A stretch of DNA of 64,000 nucleotides, from NCBI GenBank assembly GCA_942636505.2, contig CALOGB020000126.1, positions 248,001 through 312,000 of the forward strand. Reading direction: 5' to 3'. The DNA comes from an uncultured bacterium. Its GTDB lineage: Bacteria > Pseudomonadota > Alphaproteobacteria > Sphingomonadales > Sphingomonadaceae. Each line of letters begins with the position of its first letter. Within the stretch, counting starts at the first letter, position 1. The notes under the pieces are model-generated. The model saw nothing but the letters and a program-made list of their open reading frames with translations. It was not told the DNA's origin and ran no database searches. Positions 45,602 through 53,966 of the stretch are shown here, piece by piece. Made by a program: the position numbers and the translations under genes.

Positions 45602-46645
45602 TCAGCCGGGAGTCCACGCCTCGCTCTCCGGCAACGGCGCGAAGATCTGGTCGATCACGTGATCGGTCACATCCTCGGGCGTCGCAGGGTCCCAGCGCGG
45701 CGCATTGTCCTTGTCGACGATCACCGCCCGCACGCCCTCGATAAAGTCATGCCGCTGCACGACATGCGCGCCGACCGCATATTCCTGCCGCATCTCGTCC
45801 GCGAAACTCGCCATCGCCGCCCCCTCGTGGAGCAGCCGGAGCGACACCTTCATCGTCTGCGCCGACTTGGTCTTCAACGTCGCGAGCGTCTGCGCGGCCC
45901 ATTCCCCGCCATCGGCTTCGAGCGCAGCGTAGATGTCCTCCAGCACGTCGGAGGCGAACAACCGGTCGATGTCGTTCTTCCGCGCGAGGATCTTCGCGTC
46001 GGGCGTCGGCACCGCCAATGTGTCGAGCACGCCCGCAATATCCTGCGGCGTCTCCGCAATCCGCGCCTTGGCCGTATCAAGCGTATCGCTCGCCAAATAC
46101 TGCGTCGCCAACCCCAGCGCGAGACACTCCGCACCATCGAGCCGGTGCCCGGTCAGCGCCAGATACTGCCCGATCCGCCCCGGCAACCGCGACAGATACC
46201 AGCCGCCACCAACGTCCGGGAACAACCCAATCCCCGTCTCAGGCATCGCGAACTTGGTGTTCTCCGTCGCTACCCTGAACCGGCACGGCAGCGCGAGACC
46301 GACGCCGCCGCCCATAGTGATCCCGTCCATGACCGCGACGATCGGCTTGGCATAGGTGAACAGCCGGTGGTTCATGCGGTACTCGGCATGAAAGAACGCC
46401 CGCGCCTCGACGCCATCGGTCGCGCCGGAAGCGGCAAGCATGCGGATATCCCCGCCCGCACAGAACCCGCGTCCCTCCGCATGATCGACCACGATCGTCT
46501 CGACCGCCGCATCGCCACGCCACGCCTCCAACGCCTCGAGCACGCCTTCGCACATCGCCAGATTCAACGCGTGCAATGCCTTCGGTCGGTTCAACCGAAT
46601 ACGGCCGATCGGGCCCTCGACAGTGATGATCAGGTCTTCGGTCAT
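45602..46645 (-). CDS. 3-hydroxyisobutyryl-CoA hydrolase
   Basis: 347 residues, a crotonase-fold protein longer than hydratases, as expected for HIBCH. GFCAGGDIRML and GGGVGLALPCRFRVATENTK provide the oxyanion hole, and MPETGIGLFPDVGGGWYLSR is the hydrolase hallmark with its Glu and Asp. It releases CoA from 3-hydroxyisobutyryl-CoA, giving the substrate for MmsB. The start is the ATG at TEDLIITVEGPI; earlier in-frame codons run through a palindrome into the dehydrogenase gene and are not coding. Confidence 0.93.
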   Translation of the reverse strand: MTEDLIITVEGPIGRIRLNRPKALHALNLAMCEGVLEALEAWRGDAAVETIVVDHAEGRGFCAGGDIRMLAASGATDGVEARAFFHAEYRMNHRLFTYAKPIVAVMDGITMGGGVGLALPCRFRVATENTKFAMPETGIGLFPDVGGGWYLSRLPGRIGQYLALTGHRLDGAECLALGLATQYLASDTLDTAKARIAETPQDIAGVLDTLAVPTPDAKILARKNDIDRLFASDVLEDIYAALEADGGEWAAQTLATLKTKSAQTMKVSLRLLHEGAAMASFADEMRQEYAVGAHVVQRHDFIEGVRAVIVDKDNAPRWDPATPEDVTDHVIDQIFAPLPESEAWTPG

Positions 46646-46656
46646 TCGCTCTTCCT

Positions 46657-46711
46657 TGTTCTCCCGCGAAGGCGGGAGCCCAGACTGGACTCCCGCCTTC
46701 GCGGGAGAACA
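46657..46711. repeat. Family 2 dispersed palindrome, copy C
   Basis: Perfect 22-base arms (TGTTCTCCCGCGAAGGCGGG with AG, and the complement) around an 11-base loop. It lies between the acyl-CoA dehydrogenase and hydrolase genes, ending 2 bases before the dehydrogenase stop codon. Confidence 0.92.
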
Positions 46712-46713
46712 TG

Positions 46714-47871
46714 CTATTGCCGTGTCAGCTCTCGGCCGACGATCATGCGCATGACCTGGTTCGTCCCCTCGAGGATCGAATGCACCCGCAGATCGCGCCA
46801 GAAGCGTTCGATCGGGTAATCCTGCAGATACCCATACCCGCCATGCAGCTGCAACGCGCGGTCGACCACGGACGAGCCCGTGTCCGTCGCCAGCCGCTTC
46901 GCCATCGCCGCGAACTTGGTCTTGTCGGGCGCGTTCGCCGTCACCTTCGCCGCCGCAATGTAAAGCAGCGCCCGCGCCGCCTCCAGTTCGGTCGCCATGT
47001 CCGCCAGCATGAACTGCGTGTTCTGGAAATCCGCGATCGCCTTCCCGAACTGTTTCCGGTCCTTGGTGTACGCGATCGCCTCGTCGAGACACCGCTGCGC
47101 CCCACCGAGCGAACACGCACCGATGTTCAGCCGTCCGCCGTCGAGCCCCATCATCGCGATCCGAAAGCCCTCGCCCTCGCCGCCAACCATGTTCGCCGCC
47201 GGCACGCGGACGCCGTCAAAGATCACCTGCCGCGTCGGTTGCGAATGCCAGCCGAGCTTCTTTTCGTTCGCGCCGAACGATACGCCGGGCATGTCCTTCT
47301 CGATCACCAGGCACGAGATACCCTTGGGCCCATCCTCACCGGTACGAACCATGGTGACATACACCTCGTTCTCGCCCGCGCCCGAGATGAACTGCTTCGA
47401 GCCCGTCACGATCCAGTCGTCGCCGTCACGCACCGCGCGTGTCTTGAGTGCCGCCGCGTCGGAACCCGACCCCGGCTCGGTCAGGCAATAGCTGCCCAGC
47501 CGGTCCATCGTCACCATGCTGGGGAGGTACTTGTCCTTCACCGCAGCCGATCCGAACCGGTCGATCATCCACGCCGCCATGTTGTGGATGCTGATGAACG
47601 CCGACGTCGACGGGCACCCGTACGACATCGCCTCCATGATCAGCGCCGCCTCGAGCCGCCCGAGCGCGATCCCGCCGCTCTCCTCGCTGACGTAGATCGC
47701 CGCGAAGCCGAGTTCGGCCGCCGCCTTGATCGTGTCGCGCGGAAAGATGTGCTTCTCGTCCCACTCGGCCGCATGCGGCGTGATGCGGTCGGCGGTGAAA
47801 CGGCGCGCCAATTCCTGGATCTCGCGCTGGTCGTCGGTGAGGTCGAACTGGTTGGAGGTGAACTGGTTCAT
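46714..47871 (-). CDS. Acyl-CoA dehydrogenase, probably isobutyryl-CoA dehydrogenase
   Basis: 385 residues, full-length flavoprotein dehydrogenase: N-terminal helical domain (DLTDDQREIQELARRF), YCLTEPGSGSDAAALKT and the flavin strand WIVTGSKQFISGAGE, and C-terminal LHGGYGYLQDYPIERFWRD with the catalytic Glu in ILEGTNQVMRM. The operon context (mmsA upstream, hydroxyisobutyryl-CoA hydrolase downstream) points to isobutyryl-CoA to methacrylyl-CoA oxidation. Acyl chain preference is inferred, not seen. The GIY-YIG/palindrome unit lies just upstream. Confidence 0.9.
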   Translation of the reverse strand: MNQFTSNQFDLTDDQREIQELARRFTADRITPHAAEWDEKHIFPRDTIKAAAELGFAAIYVSEESGGIALGRLEAALIMEAMSYGCPSTSAFISIHNMAAWMIDRFGSAAVKDKYLPSMVTMDRLGSYCLTEPGSGSDAAALKTRAVRDGDDWIVTGSKQFISGAGENEVYVTMVRTGEDGPKGISCLVIEKDMPGVSFGANEKKLGWHSQPTRQVIFDGVRVPAANMVGGEGEGFRIAMMGLDGGRLNIGACSLGGAQRCLDEAIAYTKDRKQFGKAIADFQNTQFMLADMATELEAARALLYIAAAKVTANAPDKTKFAAMAKRLATDTGSSVVDRALQLHGGYGYLQDYPIERFWRDLRVHSILEGTNQVMRMIVGRELTRQ

Positions 47872-47884
47872 CGTGGTCCTATCT

Positions 47885-47968
47885 CCGTCATGCCGGGCTT
47901 GACCCGGTACCCAGTGTCACGGACGCCGGTGTTCGTGGCTCTGGGTCCTGACGTGCGTCAGGATGACG
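47885..47968. repeat. Family 3 dispersed palindrome, copy B (left of the GIY-YIG gene)
   Basis: Ends CCGTCAT/ATGACG. The left half carries the hairpin CCGGGCTTGACCCGG, the right half CCTGACGTGCGTCAGG, with CCAG/CTGG pairing between them. The last bases run to within 16 of the probable nuclease start. Confidence 0.85.
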
Positions 47969-47983
47969 ATTGGGGGAAATGAC

Positions 47984-48307
47984 GTGGATCGGCAACCGGC
48001 TGTCTACATCCTCGCCAGCTGGCGCAACGGGACGCTGTACATCGGCGTCACGTCCAACCTGATGGCGCGGATCGTTCAGCATCGTGCCGGATCCTTTGGC
48101 GGTTTTACCCGAATGTATGGCGTCAAACGGCTTGTCTGGTTCGAGATAGCCGACACAATGGAGGGCGCTATCGGACGCGAGAAGCAATTGAAGAACTGGC
48201 ACCGCGCCTGGAAGATCGAATTGATCGAGGCGAGCAACCCGACTTGGCGCGATCTGGCAGAGGATTGGGGCTTCCCGCCGCTCCCCCAGCCGTCATCCCG
48301 GGCTTGA
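47984..48307 (+). CDS. GIY-YIG nuclease domain protein
   Basis: 107 residues from a GTG with GGGGGA 7 bases upstream. An in-frame ATG at 47963 would lie inside the palindrome and has no ribosome binding site. The protein is a single GIY-YIG (URI) domain: AVYILASWRNGTLYIGVTSN, catalytic Arg in LMARIVQHRAG, and Glu in EGAIGREKQLKNWHRAWK. Such small proteins are scattered through sphingomonad genomes and their role is unknown. It is antisense to the valine operon around it. Its last five codons and stop lie inside the next palindrome, so gene and repeat are physically joined at the 3' end. Confidence 0.85.
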   Translation: MDRQPAVYILASWRNGTLYIGVTSNLMARIVQHRAGSFGGFTRMYGVKRLVWFEIADTMEGAIGREKQLKNWHRAWKIELIEASNPTWRDLAEDWGFPPLPQPSSRA

Positions 48308-48374
48308 CCCGGGACCCAGAGCCACGAGCCCATACGCTCGTGGCTCTGGGTCCTGACGTTGATGAGGATAACGG
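48290..48374. repeat. Family 3 dispersed palindrome, copy C (right of the GIY-YIG gene)
   Basis: Very like copy B: left hairpin CCCGGGCTTGACCCGGG, central arms GAGCCACGAG/CTCGTGGCTC, right partly decayed CCTGACGTTGATGAGG, ends CCGTCAT/ATAACGG. It encodes the C-terminus and stop of the nuclease. Confidence 0.88.
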
Positions 48375-48395
48375 AAGAAGGGAAGCTCACCCCAA

Positions 48396-49922
48396 TCACC
48401 CCATCGTCGGGATAACGAACGCGTCGTTATTCCGCGCCGGACCGCCATCCTCGGCCATAGCCGGCAGTGCCGACCCGTCCGGCCAACGCTGCGTGATCGT
48501 CTTGACCTTGGTCCAGAACTTCACGCCCTCCATCCCGTGCTGGTTGGTGTCGCCGAACGCCGAGCGCTTCCACCCGCCAAACGTATGATACGCGACCGGC
48601 ACCGGGATCGGCACGTTGATGCCGACCATGCCCACATTCACCCGCGCCGCGAACTCGCGCGCCGCGTGCCCGTTGCGCGTGAAGATCGCGACGCCGTTGC
48701 CGTATTGATGCTCGCTCGGCAGGCGCACCGCCTCCTCGAAATCGGCCGCGCGGACGATCTGGAGCACCGGCCCGAAGATCTCCTCCTTGTACGCCGACAT
48801 CTCCGTCGTCACGTGATCGAACAGCGACGGGCCGATGAAGAAGCCCTTCTCATGCCCCTGCAACGCAAATCCGCGCCCGTCGACGACCAGTTCCGCACCC
48901 TCGTCGACGCCGGTCTGGATCCAGTTCTCGATCCGGGTGCGATGCGCCGCATTCACCACCGGCCCGTAATGCGCGTCGTTATCCGTCGACACGCCAACCC
49001 GCAAAGCCGCGATCGCCGGGATCAGCTTCTCCCGCAGCGCGATCGCGGTCTTCTCGCCGACCGGCACCACCACCGGCAGCGCCATGCAGCGCTCGCCGGC
49101 GCTCCCGAACGCCGCGCCCGACAGGTCGGCGACGACCTGGTCGAGGTCGGCATCGGGCATGACGATGCCGTGGTTCTTCGCGCCGCCCATCGCCTGGACG
49201 CGCTTGCCCGCCTCGACGCCGCGGCGGTACACGTAATGCGCGATGTCGGACGATCCGACGAAGCTCACCGCCGAGATCGCCGGGTGATCGAGGATCGCGT
49301 CGACCAGTTCCTTGTCGCCGTGGACGACCTGGAAGATGCCCTCGGGCAGCCCCGCCTCGACGAACAATTCGCCGAGCCGCACCGGCACCGACGGATCGCG
49401 CTCGCTGGGCTTGAGGATGAACGCGTTACCCGTGGCGATCGCGACGCCCGACATCCACAACGGGATCATCGCCGGGAAGTTGAACGGCGTGATGCCGGCA
49501 CCGATGCCAAGCGGCTGGCGCATCGAATAGACGTCGATCCCCGGCCCGGCGCCCTGCGTATATTCGCCCTTGAGGATGTGCGGGATGCCACAACAGAACT
49601 CGATCACCTCGAGCCCGCGCTGGATATCGCCCTTCGAATCCGCGATCACCTTGCCGTGCTCTGACGAGAGCAACTGCGCCAGTTCGTCCATGTTGGCTTC
49701 GACGAGCCGCTTGAACTCGAACATGACGCGGGCACGGCGTTGCGGATTGGTGGCAGCCCAGCCCGGCTGCGCCTTCTGTGCCGCGGCGACCGCACGGTCC
49801 AGATCGGTCGCGCCGGACAGCCGCACGCGCGCCTGCACCTCGCCCGAATTCGGGTCGAATACATCACCGAAGCGCTCGGCCGTGCTGGCCGCACCGCTCA
49901 CGAAATTCTCGATCGTCCGCAT
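48396..49922 (-). CDS. mmsA: CoA-acylating methylmalonate-semialdehyde dehydrogenase
   Basis: 508 residues of the aldehyde dehydrogenase superfamily with the MmsA pattern: GAGITPFNFPAMIPLWM, VSFVGSSDIAHYVY, QAMGGAKNHGIVMPDAD and the catalytic Cys279 in AGERCMALPVV. It turns methylmalonate semialdehyde plus CoA into propionyl-CoA. The ATG at 49922 is chosen because GAGG lies 6 bases upstream; the ATG two codons earlier touches that site. First gene of the valine operon, divergent from a LysR regulator with a dyad operator between them. Confidence 0.95.
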   Translation of the reverse strand: MRTIENFVSGAASTAERFGDVFDPNSGEVQARVRLSGATDLDRAVAAAQKAQPGWAATNPQRRARVMFEFKRLVEANMDELAQLLSSEHGKVIADSKGDIQRGLEVIEFCCGIPHILKGEYTQGAGPGIDVYSMRQPLGIGAGITPFNFPAMIPLWMSGVAIATGNAFILKPSERDPSVPVRLGELFVEAGLPEGIFQVVHGDKELVDAILDHPAISAVSFVGSSDIAHYVYRRGVEAGKRVQAMGGAKNHGIVMPDADLDQVVADLSGAAFGSAGERCMALPVVVPVGEKTAIALREKLIPAIAALRVGVSTDNDAHYGPVVNAAHRTRIENWIQTGVDEGAELVVDGRGFALQGHEKGFFIGPSLFDHVTTEMSAYKEEIFGPVLQIVRAADFEEAVRLPSEHQYGNGVAIFTRNGHAAREFAARVNVGMVGINVPIPVPVAYHTFGGWKRSAFGDTNQHGMEGVKFWTKVKTITQRWPDGSALPAMAEDGGPARNNDAFVIPTMG

Positions 49923-49984
49923 GGGCATCCTCTTCTAGTTGCGCGCATCGTCCGCCATAAGCGTTTCGCAGCCAAGTGGGGCTG

Positions 49985-50005
49985 TTTGCAGAATCGCTCT
50001 GCGAA
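49985..50005. promoter_or_regulatory. Candidate LysR-type operator between mmsA and its regulator
   Basis: TTTGCAGA and TCTGCGAA form a 21-base dyad around ATCGC with one mismatch in eight, spaced like the T-N11-A sites of LysR proteins. It lies 25 bases before the regulator start and 63 before mmsA. Confidence 0.5.
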
Positions 50006-50029
50006 TATGCAGCATAGGGTGAGGCGTTC

Positions 50030-50929
50030 ATGGATTGGGACGACGTCCGATATTTCCTCGCTCTGGCGCGCACGCACAGGCTCGGACCAGCCGCCAAGCT
50101 GCTCGGACAGGACGCGACGACAGTCTCGCGGCGGCTGCAAAGACTTGAACGCCGACTCCAGACGACGTTGTTCGAGCAGACCGTGGCGGGATACGCGCTG
50201 ACCGAGCGTGGCGCGGCGCTGCTCGACCATGCCGAGACGATGGAGGCGTCCGCGCTCGGCATCCAGGAAGTCGTCGGCAATGACGCGGGCGTGCTGGCGG
50301 GGCCGATCCGGTTGAGCGTCTCGGAAGGGTTCGGCAGTCGCATCCTCGCCCCGCAGCTCGCGTCGTTCACCAACCAGCATCCACGGATCGCGGTCGACCT
50401 TATCGCATCGACGGGGTTCCTCAACCCGTCGCGGCGAGAGGCGGATATCGCGGTGATGCTCGCGCGCCCGAAGAGCGGGCCGTTGGTGGCGCGAAAACTC
50501 ACCGACTATCACCTCGGCCTCTACGCGGATCCCGATCACCTCGCACGGTCGGGACCGATCGCGACCACTGCAGACCTGATGCGGCACCGCCTGATCGGCT
50601 ACGTGCCCGACATGATCTACGCGCCCGAGCTTCGCTATCTGGCCGAGATCGACGGGCGGCTGGATGCGTCGATCCGCAGTTCGAGCATCGTCGCGCAGGC
50701 CGAACTTATCGCCGCGGGCGCGGGATGCGGGATCCTGCCGTGCTTCATCGGCGACGGCATGCCGGGGCTGGTGCGCGTGCTGCCCGGGGCGATCGATATC
50801 CAGCGCTCGTTCTGGCTCGTCGTCCACCGCGACGTCCGCCGGATCGCGCGGATCGACCGGTTCATCGCCTGGCTGGACTCGACGATCGGCGAGTTGAAGC
50901 CGCTGATGTTGGGCACTCTGCCAGCCTGA
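50030..50929 (+). CDS. LysR-family transcriptional regulator
   Basis: 299 residues: winged helix-turn-helix (FLALARTHRLGPAAKLLGQD, then ATTVSRRLQRLE, residues about 10-50) and a substrate-binding effector domain. The first helix and RRLQRLERRLQTTLFEQ place it in the same subgroup as single-target regulators next to metabolic operons. Divergent from mmsA with 107 bases between, so it is the likely regulator of valine/isobutyrate catabolism and of itself. The inducer is unknown. Confidence 0.9.
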   Translation: MDWDDVRYFLALARTHRLGPAAKLLGQDATTVSRRLQRLERRLQTTLFEQTVAGYALTERGAALLDHAETMEASALGIQEVVGNDAGVLAGPIRLSVSEGFGSRILAPQLASFTNQHPRIAVDLIASTGFLNPSRREADIAVMLARPKSGPLVARKLTDYHLGLYADPDHLARSGPIATTADLMRHRLIGYVPDMIYAPELRYLAEIDGRLDASIRSSSIVAQAELIAAGAGCGILPCFIGDGMPGLVRVLPGAIDIQRSFWLVVHRDVRRIARIDRFIAWLDSTIGELKPLMLGTLPA

Positions 50930-50999
50930 TTGCCGCCCCCGAGTGAGGCCCGTATAGATCGATGTTGCATGGCAGCATCGCCGGGCCTGGAGCAGCGCG

Positions 51000-51389
51000 T
51001 TGATCCCCAAACTCTATCACCAGATGATCGACGCAATCGGCGATGGCACCGGCCTCCCCGATATCATCCTCCATATTCATGCGGGCATGGCGCTGCTGAT
51101 GGTTGCCCGGCTGATCACGCGGCGGTCGTTCGGGACGTTCATTCCATGGTGGGTGGTCGTCGCGGGCGAGGCGTTCAACGAGATCATGGACCGATTAAAT
51201 TTCGGCTCTTGGCGTTGGGAGGATACCTCGCTGGACATCATCAACACGTTGCTGTGGCCGACGGTGATCTGCCTTGGGGTGCGGTTGCGGCCGATGATCG
51301 CGCAGCGAGTCATGGTCAAAGAGGGTACGTTGGATAACGGGCCGGATGCCGTCCCCATCGAAGGCGTTCCAGTCGAGACCAAGCACTAA
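51000..51389 (+). CDS. Uncharacterised membrane protein
   Basis: 129 residues, starting at TTG. Two or three hydrophobic segments (IILHIHAGMALLMVARLI; FIPWWVVVAGEAFNEIMD; TLLWPTVICLGVRL). The pattern HIHAGM plus WWVVVAGEAFNEIMDRL is conserved-looking and suggests a family, but I do not recognise a named one. It is probably an inner-membrane protein. It follows the LysR gene by 70 bases, and a family 4 palindrome follows it. Confidence 0.6.
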   Translation: MIPKLYHQMIDAIGDGTGLPDIILHIHAGMALLMVARLITRRSFGTFIPWWVVVAGEAFNEIMDRLNFGSWRWEDTSLDIINTLLWPTVICLGVRLRPMIAQRVMVKEGTLDNGPDAVPIEGVPVETKH

Positions 51390-51394
51390 CCTGC

Positions 51395-51499
51395 CCCCCT
51401 CCCTGGAAGGGAGGGATTGGGGTAGGTCGGCCGGTTGGCGGACGCTGTGCATCCCAAGCGCCCCACCCACCCCTAGCCCTTCCCTTCCAGGGAGGGGAA
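51395..51499. repeat. Family 4 dispersed palindrome, copy B
   Basis: CCCCTCCCTGGAAGGGAGGG at the left and CCCTTCCAGGGAGGGG-type at the right, with GGGGTAGGTCGG/CCCACCCACCCCTA-like inner pairing. It lies between the membrane protein and the acyl-CoA dehydrogenase gene pair. Confidence 0.8.
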
Positions 51500-51551
51500 C
51501 GCGTTGTGGGCTGGCTGGCTTGGTCTGTTCCAGACAGCCAATAGGCCCGGT

Positions 51552-52634
51552 TCAGCCTAGCGCGATGTACCGTTGCAGGTGATAATCCTCATCACCCAAC
51601 TGATGGTCGATCATCACCAGCCGCTTCGCATAATGCGACACCGCATATTCCCACGTCATGCCGATGCCGCCGTGAAGCTGGATCGTCTCCTCCGCGACCA
51701 GTGCCCCGGTCCGCCCGATCGTGTATTTCGCCGCCGCCAAAGCCCGCTCGCGCGCCTTCGCGTCGTCGCCATCGAACGCCGACGCCGCGTTGATCACCGC
51801 GGAATGCGCCTGCTCGATCTCGAGTAACACCGTCGCCATGCGATGCTGGAGCGCCTGGAACTTACCGATCGGCACGCCGAACTGTTTCCGGTCGCGGAGG
51901 TAGCCGAGCGTCGCCTCCTTGACGAACTCCATCGCGCCGACAGCTTCGGCCGACAGCGCGAGCAACCCCGCGCCGACCGCCGCATCGACGATCGCCTGCC
52001 CCTGCCCTTCGCCACCAACGCGCGCATCCGCGCCGACAATAACGTTCTCGAACGTTACATCACCGGCCGCGCCGCCTTCGACGACGTTGAAGCTGCGCAC
52101 CAACACCCCGGCCGTATCCGCCGGCACGAGCAGCACGAGCGGCTCACCATCCTGCTCGATGGTCACGACGAACACCGATGCCGCACCGGCCTGCGAAACC
52201 ACCGCCTTCGTCCCGCTCAGCGTCCAGCCATCGCCGCTCTTCGTCGCGGTCACCGGCGTCGCGCCATCCTCCTGCGCGAACGCGGCGATCGTCTCGCCCG
52301 ACACGATCCCGGCGAGCGTCCCGTCATGCCCGCCAGCCTTCACCAGCGCACGCCCCGCCATCAGCGCGCCCAGGAACGGCTCGACCACCAGCGCGCGGCC
52401 GAGCGCCTCGAACACCACCATGATGTCGAACCCGCTGCCGCCGAAGCCGCCCGCCGCCTCGTCGAACATCGCGGAGACGATGCCGAGTTCGCTCAACTGC
52501 TGCCAGACCGCCGGGTCATACCCCGCCTCGCCGTAAGCACCCGCGTTGCGCGTCTCGATCGGATAGCCGTCGCGCAACGCCCGCACGAGCGTGTCGGCGA
52601 GCATGCGGCGGTCGTCGGTGTGTTCGAAGTTCAT
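51552..52634 (-). CDS. Acyl-CoA dehydrogenase family protein (second of a pair)
   Basis: 360 residues. N-terminal helices NFEHTDDRRMLADTLVRAL, middle beta domain with TLSGTKAVVSQAGAASVFVV, C-terminal YLRDRKQFGVPIGKFQALQH and LHGGIGMTWEYAVSHYAKR. The catalytic Glu is less certain than in the neighbour: the usual EGT motif is missing, as in the small subunits of two-gene acyl-CoA dehydrogenases (FadE-type heteromers). The ATG before NFEHTDD is chosen; it begins 4 bases after the partner's stop, so the two probably form a heteromeric enzyme. Substrate unknown. Confidence 0.85.
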   Translation of the reverse strand: MNFEHTDDRRMLADTLVRALRDGYPIETRNAGAYGEAGYDPAVWQQLSELGIVSAMFDEAAGGFGGSGFDIMVVFEALGRALVVEPFLGALMAGRALVKAGGHDGTLAGIVSGETIAAFAQEDGATPVTATKSGDGWTLSGTKAVVSQAGAASVFVVTIEQDGEPLVLLVPADTAGVLVRSFNVVEGGAAGDVTFENVIVGADARVGGEGQGQAIVDAAVGAGLLALSAEAVGAMEFVKEATLGYLRDRKQFGVPIGKFQALQHRMATVLLEIEQAHSAVINAASAFDGDDAKARERALAAAKYTIGRTGALVAEETIQLHGGIGMTWEYAVSHYAKRLVMIDHQLGDEDYHLQRYIALG

Positions 52635-52638
52635 GGTA

Positions 52639-53841
52639 TCACAGACCCAGGATGGCTTTGGAGATGATGTTCTTCTGGATCTCGTTCGACCCGCCGAAGA
52701 TCGACAGTTTGCGATTGTTGAAATAGCTCGGCGCCGCCATCGCCGCGTCCTCGGGTCCGACATCCTCGCCGTTCCACCCGGCCTCCAGAGCTTCGGGTAT
52801 GTAGGGCGCCGCGTAGGAGCCATAGGCGCGCCGCGTCAGCGACGTGATCTCCTGCCGGATCTCTGTGCCCTTGATCTTGAGCATCGAACTCTCCGCGCCC
52901 GGCGCACCGCCACCGGCGACCGCCGCAAGCACACGAAGATTGGTCGTCTGCATGTTGGCCAGATCGATTTCGACCCGCGCCATCCGCGCCGCGAACAACG
53001 GATCATCCGCCAGCGCGCGGCCGCCCTTCTTCTGCATCTGCGCCACTTCCTTCAGCCGCTCGAACGACGCGATCGAGAAGCCGACGCCGGCGATGTTGGT
53101 GCGCTCATAGGTCAGCAGGTACTTGGCGTAGGTCCAGCCTAGATTCTCCTCGCCGACGAGGTTGGCGACGGGCACCTCGACATCGGTGAAGAACACTTCG
53201 TTCACCTCCTGCTCGCCGTCGATCAGCGTGATCGGGCGGACCTCGATGCCGGGCGACTTCATGTCGATCAGCAGGAACGAGATGCCCTCCTGCTTCTTCG
53301 CGGTCGCATCGGTGCGGACGAGGCAGAAGATCATGTCAGCATGCTGGCCGAGCGTCGTCCAGGTCTTCTGGCCGTTGACGACATAGACGTCGCCCTTTCT
53401 GACCGCGGTGGTCTTCAGACCCGCAAGATCGGAGCCAGCACCCGGCTCCGAATACCCCTGGCACCACCAGTCGGAGCCGTCGAGAATCCGCGGCAGCCAC
53501 TGCTTCTTCTGCTCCTCCGAGCCGTATTTGATCAGCACCGGGCCAAGCATGTTCACCCCGAACGGCACGACGCGGGGCGCGTGCGCGAGCGCGGACTCAT
53601 TGTCGAAGATGAACCGCTGGATCACGCTCCAGCCGGGGCCGCCCCACTCCTCGGGCCAGTGGTTCGCCAGCCAGCCGCGTTCGTTGAGGATCGCGTGCCA
53701 TTCCTCCATGTCCGACTTGCGCAGCCGCTTGCCCTCGCGGACCAGCGTCGAGAGACGAGCGGGAAGTTTGTCGCGGAAGAAGCTGCGGACTTCCCCGCGA
53801 AAGGCTTCTTCCTCGGGCGTGAAGCTGAGATCCATGGCCAT
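52639..53841 (-). CDS. Acyl-CoA dehydrogenase family protein (first of a pair)
   Basis: 400 residues. Motifs: FTPEEEAFRGEVRSFFRDKLP, YSEPGAGSDLAGLKTTAVRK, VVNGQKTWTTLGQHADMIFC, and C-terminal FGGSNEIQKNIISKAILGL, where the EIQ segment takes the place of the flavoprotein active-site region. Length and motifs fit FadE-like dehydrogenases acting on bulky acyl-CoA such as branched, aromatic or steroid side chains. The partner gene follows after 4 bases. Two family 4 palindromes bracket the pair. Confidence 0.87.
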   Translation of the reverse strand: MAMDLSFTPEEEAFRGEVRSFFRDKLPARLSTLVREGKRLRKSDMEEWHAILNERGWLANHWPEEWGGPGWSVIQRFIFDNESALAHAPRVVPFGVNMLGPVLIKYGSEEQKKQWLPRILDGSDWWCQGYSEPGAGSDLAGLKTTAVRKGDVYVVNGQKTWTTLGQHADMIFCLVRTDATAKKQEGISFLLIDMKSPGIEVRPITLIDGEQEVNEVFFTDVEVPVANLVGEENLGWTYAKYLLTYERTNIAGVGFSIASFERLKEVAQMQKKGGRALADDPLFAARMARVEIDLANMQTTNLRVLAAVAGGGAPGAESSMLKIKGTEIRQEITSLTRRAYGSYAAPYIPEALEAGWNGEDVGPEDAAMAAPSYFNNRKLSIFGGSNEIQKNIISKAILGL

Positions 53842-53966
53842 GTGACTCCTGATGTTGGAGCCTGTGTGCCACAGTCGATCGTAGAATTGAAGGACCGGTA
53901 TGGTCCGAAACGAAGAAAACGCAGTGCCGAACGACGCAGGTTAATCCGGGCGGTATCCAACTTCTT

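Noticed and set aside
46646..47116. Upstream extension of the hydroxyisobutyryl-CoA hydrolase frame
   Set aside because: It runs through a palindrome into the dehydrogenase gene in another frame; the ATG at 46645 matches the family N-terminus.
47963..47983. Upstream ATG for the GIY-YIG gene
   Set aside because: It lies within the palindrome without a ribosome binding site; the GTG at 47984 has GGGGGA at proper spacing and begins right before the conserved domain.
41315..48374. Repeats as a possible CRISPR array
   Set aside because: Copies are kilobases apart, palindromic, of several families and without regular spacers; no cas genes are present.
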